From the NCBI RefSeq assembly GCF_905163445.1, contig NC_053187.1, positions 5,022,001 through 5,086,000 of the forward strand: a stretch of 64,000 nucleotides of DNA, written 5' to 3'. The stretch is from Pararge aegeria (taxonomy: Eukaryota > Arthropoda > Insecta > Lepidoptera > Nymphalidae). The notes below the pieces were generated by a model that saw only the letters and a program-made list of their open reading frames with translations, was not told the DNA's origin and ran no database searches. Positions within the stretch are counted from its first letter, which is position 1, and each line of letters begins with the position of its first letter. Below are positions 59,901-64,000 of this stretch, piece by piece. The position numbers were made by a program, and so were the translations under genes.

Positions 59901-62900
59901 CTATAAATCGTCACACAACGTAATGTACTATCCATTGGCAGGTGTTCAACAATTTATTTGAATACAACTCTAGAAGTCGGTTGAAGTGATGATGATAGTA
60001 AAAATAAAGCAATAATTTTCTTATTTATACCTGTGGCAAGTCTCAGTGGGAATATCACAACGCGGCGGCAGTACTTTTCTCGTGAAATTAGCACACGCAT
60101 ATTTAATGCCAAACTCAGCGGCGCCCGCCAGCGATAGTGCTTTGTCGCAATCGTCCAAAATCATTGTTGCGGTCTGTGGAAAAGATTACAGATTACAGCT
60201 ATGAATTCTTTTACAGTACCTATGTGTATATAATTGCCGCTTTAACCAGATGTTTTTTTCTTTGTAGTTTATATCTTGCCAAACTTTAACAAGAAATTAA
60301 TATTTATAATTTAATTTAATTAATAATTTTAATTTCAATTTTAATTTATTCAGCACAATACATAATGTTACATTTATAATACAATATTTAAAATAAATCT
60401 AATTAAATAATGTAACGTATGTACACACAGATTGGTCGCAGCCATTTTTATTGTTAATTAAATATTTTTATGAATTTTAAAAACATAAGTAAGACATCGT
60501 ATAGTAGGGAAACCGATTTAATTGGGGATGCTCAAAATAAAAAAAAAACATTTTAATAATATTTTTAAATGAATATTCAAACAAGAAACGCGAAATTTTT
60601 ATGTGTTTTTTGCTCTGTAGTACTATGTAGTTTCATTTTGCAAATTGGTACGCAACTCGTTGCAACTTGGTTTATAAGTCAAACTCGCACTTATCTATCC
60701 GTTTTACTAAAAAAGGGTCCAACAGGTCCATTAAAGCCCCCTGTACTGTTCACAGATTATGTATACCAAAAACGGGGATCCAAAGGCAAAACTGTTCTCA
60801 GAGGATACCACTAGAGGTCCGGCCATATCATATTCAAAACATCGTTGTTTATTTTGTTTGTTTGATAAGAATTATTTATATCCATACTCTATAGGATTGT
60901 ACCGTACATTATAATTAAAGATGTATGATAAATAACGCTGTTAAAGCTGCATGATAATAATCTTTTGGAAAGACAGTTTGTAAATTCAACCGCCGGGCGT
61001 TTATTATCTATGGTAAAGCCGGTTCGCTTATGTGATACCTGTCAGGATAAATTGGCATTTTGCGTCCCAACTATAAAAAAAACGTACCCGATTAAAGTAT
61101 TCCACTTCAACAGTATGCCAGACGCCATCAGCGATATCTCCCTCCACTGTGACTTCAGTCTTGCCCCCTCCTAGAGCAAACGTGAATCGAATCCCCGGCC
61201 CTCCGTCCGCGCCTGCGCCAGAGCTTATGATTTCGAGCGATATAAAGTCGTGTCTCTCGTTATATCGCCCGTTGTAGAGGAGGAGGCCAGAGGTTGTTTG
61301 TGTTGCAAATCTGTAATAAAAACATTAGGAATAACAATGTTATAAAACAGTACAGCAATACGAAATCTGTTCATTAGAAAACACATAAAAAATAATTTTG
61401 ACAGTTGTCCTTATAAAGGGTTTAAATTAAATCCATAGCTATTATTTCAATAAACGCAATTGAAAATATTATCCTTAAAAACAATCTATAAATAAAACTT
61501 TATATTGTATTGTTGCTAAGCTAGGAAATCTTAATATTTAACGAAATCTTAAAATTGAAGACACACCTGCTATTGTCTGTATAGATTGCGTGAAGATTTA
61601 TTTGATTTTTTTTTTTTTATTTACAAGTCAAAAGTTGTTGTAGTGGATTGAATATAACTGCCATACTACCTAACTGGTTAGCCCACTAACATCTTAGACT
61701 GCATCATAACTTACCACCAGGTGAGATTGCAGTCAAGGGTTAACTTGTAGTGGAATAAAAAAAAAACAAACAATCTGTCAAACTTTTATAATATTTCAGA
61801 TCCTTACTTGAGTTTCAAATGGAAGCGATGTCTTCTCTTAAGGCCGGGAAAAGTCAAGAACGATGTCGTAGGGAAGCTTCTGGCTCTCAGTTCGCACATT
61901 GCAGTGGTATAAGCCACGTCGATTGTACACCCTTGACATAAGATCCCGCCTTCTCGCTTAGCTACACACTGTGAACCGCTGCGACACACGCTGCCATCGC
62001 CGTTCATGTCACATGTCGCTTTGGTCAGGATCGTTTCGCAATTTACCCCTAAAATCGAATTAGTATTTGTATTAAGTATCTAGTGGAAAACCGCCTATAT
62101 CTCTCCGTCCCTTTAACTAACTCTATGCCAAAATTCAAGTTCATTGTTTGTTTAGTTAGGGCGTAAGGTAAAGACAAACAAACAAACAAACACACTTTCA
62201 CATTTATAATATTTATATTATTATATTATCATTGGGCCACCAATTCGCACTGGACCAGCTTGGTGGACTACGACTTTAACCCCTTCTCATAGTGGGAGGA
62301 GACCCGTGCCCTGTAATGGGCTGGAAATGCCCAGAAGCTTTGTCTTGCTGAAAATCTTTGCGTTAGTTGCTTAATGGAATCGTTTCTTAATTCACTCGTA
62401 AATAAATATTTTTTATTTAATTGTTATAAAACAGTGCCGGAACAAATTGCAATCCTTTGCCTATTTCAAAAGTGGATGAAAAATATTTTTTTTTGTTTCT
62501 GGCTTTACTTCCAGTGCATGATATGAAGTTCAAGAAGTCTTAATTAAGAAGAACACAGGTTAAAGAATCAGTTATTTCACTTAAAGAATAATTTTACATA
62601 TTCACTTAGAGAGAAATCATATTGATCTAATATTATTTGATTAGCAATCATATTAAACTTATTATTAGGTATACATATAAATTATTAAAAATCTACCCTC
62701 AGCAACTTCGGTATCCGTATGTTGCGAAATGCGAAGTCGTTGGCAAAACCTGTCTTAAAAGTAGTCAGTCATAATTCAGCATTGTTTTGTCAAAAGTTTA
62801 GGTTACCGGAAGATCGATGAACTTGGTTAATAATAATAATAAATAAATATACTACGACAATACACACATCACCATCTAGCCCCAAAGTAAGCGTAGCTTG

Positions 62901-64000
62901 TGTTATGGGTACTAAGATAGCTGTTGAATATCTTTATGAATATAATACATATAAATACTTATAATATACAGATAAATACCCAGACACTGAAAAACAATCA
63001 TGTTCATCACACAAACATTTTCCAGTTGTGGGAATCGAACCCACGGCCTTGGACTCAGAAAGCAGGGTCGCTGCCCACTGCGCCAATCGGCCGTCGAAGA
63101 GGTATTTGGGGGGTTAGAAGAGGTATTTGGGGATATTTACCAGTGAATCCAGCTCCACAAACGCAAGTGTAGCCACCTTCGCGGCGCACGCAAGTTCCGT
63201 TGTTCTTGCACGGTGAGGAGTAGCACAAGTCTACCTCGGTGTCACACATATAGTGCTCCCGAGAACCTGATAAGATAGTATTATAATACATATATATTAT
63301 TATTACTAGCACGATAGTATTATTACTAGCTCAACACGTCAAATCTTTGCTGTGGCTCAGTGTGTGTTCGAAAAGTATATAAAAACACGTGGAATCGAAT
63401 ATAATTGAAAAATATCAAAGAATTGCTTGCGTAGATTTAAGATTTCAAATTAACATGCATATCAATGTTTATTTAATAAGGTACAATATGTCTCAGTAGG
63501 CTCAAACAAACAACTTGTGTCCTGACTTCTCTAAGTGAATCCGTACAATTTTTTACTATAACTTTAATTATAATTTCGAAAGTATATCAAAAATATATAC
63601 TTTAGACAAGTCCTATGCGAAAACGTATTCCTTAACCAACACCAACCGGTTTAAGTTGTGCGTTGTCAGGCAGAGTTAGATATGACATATATAGAGTTAG
63701 ATATGATATATCTAACGCTGACTGACAACGCACAACTTATTTATTATTATGTAGACAGGGTTGTGCTTGGGAACAATCTCATCGGAGGTGTGCGATAAAC
63801 TATAGTTAGGTATATTGTCATACCTGTAACGAAAATAATCTAGATTAGTGCCTACTTTGTTTAGTCTTTATATTTTATGTATTAGGATTAATAACATTTT
63901 GAGTTAGAAATCGGCTCAAATTGACATACCCGTAAATCCTTGAGGACATTTACACGTGAATGTGGTGACGGGATATATTGGCCGAAAAAGTACAGTGTCG
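32863..64000 (-). CDS. stan: Starry night/flamingo (CELSR) seven-pass cadherin, 3' part, 36 exons, 5' truncated by window
   Basis: Planar-cell-polarity adhesion GPCR that bridges Frizzled and Van Gogh complexes across cell junctions and guides axons and dendrites. Exons in transcript order: 63930->64000, 63141-63266, 61808-62048, 61088-61310, 60031-60173, 59018-59152, 57863-58017, 56757-56923, 55572-55844, 54507-54620, 53490-53664, 52678-52820, 51548-51734, 50827-50919, 50629-50738, 49982-50191, 49370-49556, 48230-48529, 47367-47606, 46350-46797, 45857-45998, 45302-45523, 44058-44278, 43241-43387, 42432-42629, 40807-40899, 40548-40664, 39632-39744 (or -39750), 39179-39364, 38665-38766, 38025-38247, 37558-37803, 36883-37046, 35687-35755, 35208-35262, 32863-32902. 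Phases join throughout: 6078 in-frame bases, 2025 residues plus stop. All introns are GT-AG except one GC-AG. The cadherin repeats and signal peptide lie beyond 64000. Domain order EGF, LamG, EGF, LamG, EGF, laminin-EGF, HRM, GAIN/GPS, 7TM, long tail identifies the family uniquely. Confidence 0.95.
34063..34115. repeat. Imperfect hairpin in the last stan intron
   Basis: AGTGTGGAAAACCCTTTG pairs with CTAAAGGTTTTCCACACT across an A-rich loop. One unpaired base. Confidence 0.7.
34144..34220. repeat. 34-bp near-perfect hairpin in the last stan intron
   Basis: The left arm (34144-34177) begins AATAAATGAAACATCAAAGG, the right arm (34187-34220) is its reverse complement with a single mismatch, and the loop is TAGGTATAA. 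The shape and size fit a pre-miRNA or a minimal fold-back element. Confidence 0.9.
35208..40899 (-). CDS. stan: stan exons 26-35: cytoplasmic tail
   Basis: Ten exons encode about 455 tail residues. Motifs shared with fly flamingo include LRCLGKKVPLADTS (exon 26), NIGISASSTTSRST (27), DGQLRHTSTSTSNYN and AYLRGFDSS (28), SLDLASSHSSDDDD (29), SYLPNI (30) and PPRDFRDSG with LKNDYQRKMEHYE (33). Exon 29 carries the in-frame repeat EGTEGTEGT. Exon 28 has two in-frame acceptors and a GC 5' splice site (AAG|GCAAGT at 39632). Exon 35 ends AGC GA|GTAAGT, so reading into the intron gives an immediate stop. Confidence 0.9.
36535..36668 (+). repeat. LINE 3'-end fragment (GAGATCGCT...AAGGCCGCC family)
   Basis: Carries GGCTGCCTGGAAGAGATCGC, GCGATAAGGCCGCC, GTGGTGTACAATAAAAGTGT and a (CATT)n end. 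A second copy is at 53112-53252 (GAGATCGCTG, AAGGCCGCC, GTGGTATACAATAAAGAG). These are 3'UTR ends of a lepidopteran LINE family, in stan introns and antisense to stan. Confidence 0.6.
39632..39750 (-). promoter_or_regulatory. stan exon 28 with GC donor and tandem acceptors
   Basis: The 3' boundary reads GAAG|GCAAGT, a GC 5' splice site in strong consensus; the frame continues correctly into exon 29 at 39364. The 5' boundary has acceptors after CACAG (exon from 39750) and CCGCAG (exon from 39744), six bases apart and in the same frame; the second gives the fly-like SDGQLR. Confidence 0.75.
39828..40110 (-). pseudogene. LINE ORF2 C-terminal remnant (RTE-type) in a stan intron
   Basis: On the minus strand one frame reads RVTDVAQRVTKLNWSGQIAR, then KVLEWRPLTGKRSVGRPPMR and RWTDFIKRVAESRWIQEAQD, which is the conserved C-terminal region of lepidopteran non-LTR polymerases (KR..GRP..RW.DD....G..W...A.DR). 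It is truncated at both ends and lies in the sense orientation of stan between exons 27 and 28. Confidence 0.75.
41740..42155 (+). repeat. Two tandem LINE 3'-end fragments with (GAT)n tail
   Basis: Two copies of CTCAAAGGxGTGTGxAxTCTACC, GTGGACTACxxCCTxxACCCC and GAGACCxGTGCxCTGTAGT lie at about 41740-41870 and 41950-42155; the second ends TGATGGTGATGATGAATGAT. They lie in the stan intron between exons 25 and 26, antisense to the gene. Confidence 0.65.
42432..45523 (-). CDS. stan: stan exons 22-25: seven transmembrane helices
   Basis: Exon 22 (45302-45523) holds TM1 (FSISLPLLLWTWAALCLM) and TM2 (HLIFCVFMAELLYLIALK). Exon 23 (44058-44278) holds TM3 (ACKVVAMGLHYWWV, with the conserved disulfide cysteine) and TM4, then HQYGNALL. 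Exon 24 (43241-43387) begins FCWVSCHEAVVWW and holds TM5 plus RDHVIGFGNLR. Exon 25 (42432-42629) holds TM6 and TM7. Exons 23-25 are markedly GC-rich against AT-rich introns. The intron between exons 22 and 23 contains a U1 snRNA sequence and a truncated SINE. Confidence 0.93.
42761..42858 (-). mobile_element. Degraded SINE family A fragment
   Basis: Reads on the minus strand as the 3' half of the family A SINE: CTAAGAC...CTCACCACCACTCAGTCAAGGGCTAACCC with an A-rich tail, shown here as partial words. No head remains. Confidence 0.6.
42905..42985 (+). repeat. Repeat copy equivalent to the MITE host site at 16.4 kb
   Basis: Contains TCTCTGAGACTTATATGTGA followed without interruption by AACCGAAAACCTAATAGA and TTTTTGAGTAAATTACTGCC, matching the two flanks of the MITE at 16445-16860. 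Confidence 0.75.
43553..43980. repeat. Inverted pair of a dispersed repeat, arms about 95-100 bp
   Basis: The left arm (about 43553-43645) and the right arm (about 43879-43980) are reverse complements at roughly 85 percent by eye. Both carry CCCCGGGGAAAGGATAAAAA or its complement and CACAGCTTTATA. The right arm matches the single copy at 25530-25830. The spacer contains a smaller ATATCCC...GGGATAT hairpin. It lies in the stan intron between exons 23 and 24. Confidence 0.75.
44310..44549 (+). mobile_element. 5'-truncated SINE family A
   Basis: Starts just after the tRNA head and continues with CTGGTCTGGTCTCGTGGGAG, CTACCGACAAAGACGTGCCG, GATGTCGCGTAGAAAC and GAGATTGCAGTCAACGGCTA to an A-rich tail. 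It lies 32 bp upstream of the stan exon 23 acceptor, antisense. Confidence 0.85.
44818..44980 (-). ncRNA. U1 spliceosomal snRNA (gene or well-preserved copy) nested in stan
   Basis: U1 base-pairs with 5' splice sites. On the minus strand the sequence starts ATACTTACCTGGC, the invariant U1 5' end. Stem-loop 1 has the U1-70K loop GATCATGAAGG, matching GAUCANGAAG. Stem-loop 2 has the U1A loop ATTGCAC. Next come GTTGACCTCTGCGATTATTC, the Sm site AATTTTTGG and a closing stem GGGGACTGCGT/ACGCACCGTCCCC. The length of about 163 nt is right for U1. All three protein-binding elements and the stems look intact, which favours a functional gene, but no promoter element (PSE) could be confirmed. It lies in the stan intron between exons 22 and 23, on the same strand. 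Confidence 0.86.
45857..50191 (-). CDS. stan: stan exons 16-21: GAIN domain and GPS autocleavage site
   Basis: Helical GAIN subdomain A is in exons 16-17 (49982-50191, 49370-49556) with LAEDLANACANT, LFGADVLVAEGILLELIQYE and EKEWRRI. Exon 18 (48230-48529) carries EPTTLNRFGDSYTTERVILP. Exons 19-21 (47367-47606, 46350-46797, 45857-45998) carry subdomain B and the GPS: CVHWSTLRG, EWSRVGCHTE and CTCNHLSTFAVL. The cleavage tripeptide HLS and the GPS cysteines are intact, so autoproteolysis is expected from family knowledge. The first half of exon 20 encodes about 60 polar, His/Asn/Asp-rich residues that look like an unstructured insertion. Confidence 0.92.
48720..48830 (-). repeat. LINE 3'-end fragment in stan intron 17
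   Basis: Reads on the minus strand as GGCCAGCTTGGTGGACTACG, TCATTCTGAGAGG and GACCGTGCTCTGTAGTGAGCC, the same family as 41740-42155. Sense orientation to stan. Confidence 0.6.
50342..50445 (-). mobile_element. SINE family A fragment in stan intron 15
   Basis: Matches the body of the copy at 55159-55464: CTTTGTCGGTAAG, GGCCACGGC, TCACCAGACC and TTCAGAAATTATAAATTCC. Confidence 0.65.
50629..50919 (-). CDS. stan: stan exons 14-15: hormone-receptor motif (HRM)
   Basis: Exon 14 (50827-50919) encodes CPRSFSHGVWWPQTKFGI and ITDCP; exon 15 (50629-50738) encodes GKATRMC and PNMFNCTTSTFYQL. W, C and GxAxRxC signatures of HRM are present. The intron between them is only 88 bp. Confidence 0.92.
51548..52820 (-). 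CDS. stan: stan exons 12-13: laminin-type EGF
   Basis: Exon 12 (52678-52820) encodes CPSGWWGSRRGACGPCACD and HCDTGTGKCRCK; exon 13 (51548-51734) continues ENHYKPLGSEQCIPCQC, CETLSGQCYCRSGVIGRAC and CANLYAEVTPNTGC. The eight-cysteine laminin-EGF spacing is clear. Confidence 0.92.
53112..53252 (+). repeat. LINE 3'-end fragment, second copy of the 36.5-kb family
   Basis: Shares GCAGAGATCGCTGTTAAGCG, AAGGCCGCC and GTGGTATACAATAAAGAG with 36535-36668. In the stan intron between exons 11 and 12. Confidence 0.6.
53490..54620 (-). CDS. stan: stan exons 10-11: cysteine-rich linker and EGF
   Basis: Exon 10 (54507-54620) encodes DVRVGTAQSLL and CQSRADCMLSICPPY. Exon 11 (53490-53664) encodes CESSWDHTQCVCDTGRLGPQC then CDLSPCGEHALC and YSCSCFVGYM. 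The junction between them is phase 0 and exon 11 ends in phase 1. Confidence 0.92.
54895..54961. repeat. Perfect 31-bp hairpin with 5-base loop
   Basis: The left arm (54895-54925) begins AAAGCACTCAGACCGAGTCT; the right arm (54931-54961) is its exact reverse complement; the loop is ATGAC. It lies in the stan intron between exons 9 and 10. The perfect pairing implies recent origin or selection. Confidence 0.95.
55012..55102 (+). repeat. LINE 3'-end fragment with (GAT)n tail
   Basis: CTAATCCGCACTGGGCCAGC, GTGGTGGTCTAGACCGTGCC, CTGTAGTGGGCCGGCC and a TGATGATGATGATGA tail. In the stan intron between exons 9 and 10. Confidence 0.7.
55159..55464 (-). mobile_element. SINE family A with a deletion inside its tRNA head
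   Basis: Minus-strand SINE from GACCTCCCTGGCGTC to the A-rich tail. The head reads GACCTCCCTGGCG directly into TCACGGGTTCGATTCCCGG, so about 30 bases between the A-box and B-box regions present in 58597-58911 are missing. Sense to stan. Confidence 0.82.
55504..55533. repeat. Perfect palindrome in a stan intron
   Basis: TTAAACAGCATGCA, centre TG, TGCATGCTGTTTAA: 14-bp perfect arms, 39 bp from the exon 9 donor. Confidence 0.85.
55572..56923 (-). CDS. stan: stan exons 8-9: second laminin-G domain
   Basis: Exon 8 (56757-56923) encodes PPWRFSGDGMLSFNPLLRPI, then LPWLNALSLRTRQQDAFLM, very close to the flamingo consensus. Exon 9 (55572-55844) encodes LKSGLLHYSYNGE, LADGSWHRIEIKWLGTDIS and GYFEGCIQ, the end of LamG. 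The 711-bp intron between them contains no recognised element. Confidence 0.92.
55899..56067 (+). mobile_element. RTE-like LINE 3'-end fragment, second copy
   Basis: Closely matches 3965-4128 and ends AATGAATTTTGAATTTTGAA. In the stan intron between exons 8 and 9, antisense. Confidence 0.7.
57863..58017 (-). CDS. stan: stan exon 7: EGF between the two LamG domains
   Basis: Encodes CPEKRSQCNSAPCYNDGEC and FLCKCNEGYTGKDC, a complete six-cysteine EGF. It starts in phase 2 from exon 6 and ends in phase 1. Confidence 0.92.
58597..58911 (+). mobile_element. tRNA-derived SINE family A, full-length copy
   Basis: The head GACCTCCCTGGCGCAATGGC (A box) and GGTTCGATTCC (B box) is followed by the full body and an A tail. 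In the stan intron between exons 6 and 7, antisense. Good reference copy for the family. Confidence 0.88.
59018..62048 (-). CDS. stan: stan exons 3-6: EGF end and first laminin-G domain
   Basis: Exon 3 (61808-62048) holds a cysteine-rich link (CDMNGDGSVCRSGSQC) and the first LamG strand FPTTSFLTFPGLKRRHRFHL. Exon 4 (61088-61310) has FATQTTSGLLLYNGRYNERHDFISLE and DGVWHTVEVEYFNR, split here over separate motifs. Exon 5 (60031-60173) has MILDDCDKA and CDIPTETC. Exon 6 (59018-59152) has LDLTGPLQIGGLP and FVGCISDLFVDHKFIDLN, the usual LamG C-terminal cysteine strand. The exon 6 acceptor is a NAGNAG tandem (start 59152 or 59155). Confidence 0.92.
61650..61766 (+). mobile_element. SINE family A 3' fragment
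   Basis: GACTGCATCATAACTTACCA, CAGGTGAGATTGCAGTCAAG and CTTGTAGTGGAATAAA with an A-rich tail; head missing. It ends about 40 bp from the donor of stan exon 3. Confidence 0.8.
62228..62330 (+). repeat. LINE 3'-end fragment
   Basis: GGGCCACCAATTCGCACTGG, AGCTTGGTGGACTACGAC, GTGGGAGGAGACCCGTGCCC and TGTAATGGGC; same family as 41740-42155. Preceded at 62070-62220 by a separate dispersed repeat with (AAAC)n. Confidence 0.6.
62829..63097 (-). mobile_element. tRNA-headed SINE family B next to a stan donor
   Basis: On the minus strand the head reads GGCCGATTGGCGCAGTGGGC and GGGTTCGATTCCCAC, clear A and B boxes, followed by the body and a tail of TTATTATTATTA type. The diverged relative is at 18255-18495. 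The head end lies 43 bp from the splice donor of stan exon 2, in sense orientation. It is not a tRNA gene because it continues straight into the SINE body. Confidence 0.85.
63096..63132. repeat. 16-bp direct repeat between SINE and splice donor
   Basis: GAAGAGGTATTTGGGG occurs at 63096-63111 and 63117-63132, period 21 bp, ending 8 bp before the stan exon 2 donor. Confidence 0.8.
63141..64000 (-). CDS. stan: stan exons 1-2 of window: EGF-like repeats
   Basis: Exon 1 (63930 to beyond the window) ends an EGF repeat with CKCPQGFTG. Exon 2 (63141-63266) encodes a complete six-cysteine EGF: CDTEVDLCYSSPCKNNGTC then CVCGAGFTG. Both junctions are phase 1. These repeats sit between the cadherin array and the first laminin-G domain. 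The first residues at the window edge lack their partner cysteines because the upstream exon is outside. Confidence 0.92.
63652..63739. repeat. Long hairpin, about 37-bp stem, in a stan intron
   Basis: TAAGTTGTGCGTTGTCAG at the left pairs perfectly with CTGACAACGCACAACTTA at the right; pairing continues inward with four mismatches through GTTAGATAT, leaving a loop of about 14 bases. Between stan exons 1 and 2 of this window. Confidence 0.88.

Noticed and set aside
63000..63097. Possible tRNA gene on the minus strand
   Set aside because: It is the head of SINE family B, which has a second copy at 18.3 kb.
1..64000. CRISPR array, operon or bacterial system
   Set aside because: Intron-split eukaryotic genes, no spaced direct-repeat array and no prokaryotic genes; direct repeats present are transposon-derived.

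Overview
The window is nuclear DNA of an insect, almost certainly a lepidopteran (moth or butterfly). It is AT-rich, its genes are split by short introns, and those introns are packed with tRNA-headed SINEs, LINE 3'-end fragments and MITE-like repeats of lepidopteran type. I cannot name the species.

Layout from left to right. (1) 2092-10064, minus strand: a six-exon IST1 gene (ESCRT-III regulator, 337 aa). (2) 10178-15690, minus strand: a complete two-ORF non-LTR retrotransposon flanked by a perfect 13-bp target duplication, inserted 114 bp upstream of the IST1 start codon. (3) 15704-20058: gene-free, with an 8-bp-TSD terminal-inverted-repeat MITE and an old SINE. (4) 20059-23382, minus strand: dispatched, a 1107-aa sterol-sensing RND-type membrane protein needed to release lipid-modified Hedgehog, in one uninterrupted coding exon. 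(5) 24212-24829, plus strand: the V-ATPase c'' proteolipid subunit (VhaPPA1/ATP6V0B type, 205 aa), also in one exon and head-to-head with dispatched. (6) 24934-32862: gene-poor. (7) 32863 to beyond 64000, minus strand: the 3' half of starry night/flamingo (CELSR), the seven-pass cadherin of planar cell polarity. I resolved 36 coding exons with consistent phases, giving 2025 codons plus a stop. They cover EGF repeats, two laminin-G domains, laminin-EGF, HRM, GAIN/GPS, seven membrane helices and a long cytoplasmic tail ending in a class I PDZ ligand, ETRV. The cadherin repeats and the start lie beyond the right edge.

A U1 snRNA gene or very well kept copy (about 44818-44980, minus strand) sits inside the flamingo intron between the exons for TM1-2 and TM3-4. 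Flamingo introns also hold at least seven long hairpins or palindromes, one of them a perfect 31-bp stem, and fragments of several repeat families.

The host genes are ordinary developmental and housekeeping genes that do not form one pathway. I saw no evidence of a new enzymatic or defence system. The less ordinary signals are the nested U1, the intact retrotransposon splitting the IST1 upstream region, the MITE with an internal empty-site control elsewhere in the window, the hairpins, and several splice-site choices in flamingo (one GC-AG intron, two in-frame tandem acceptors, a last intron whose retention would remove the PDZ ligand).
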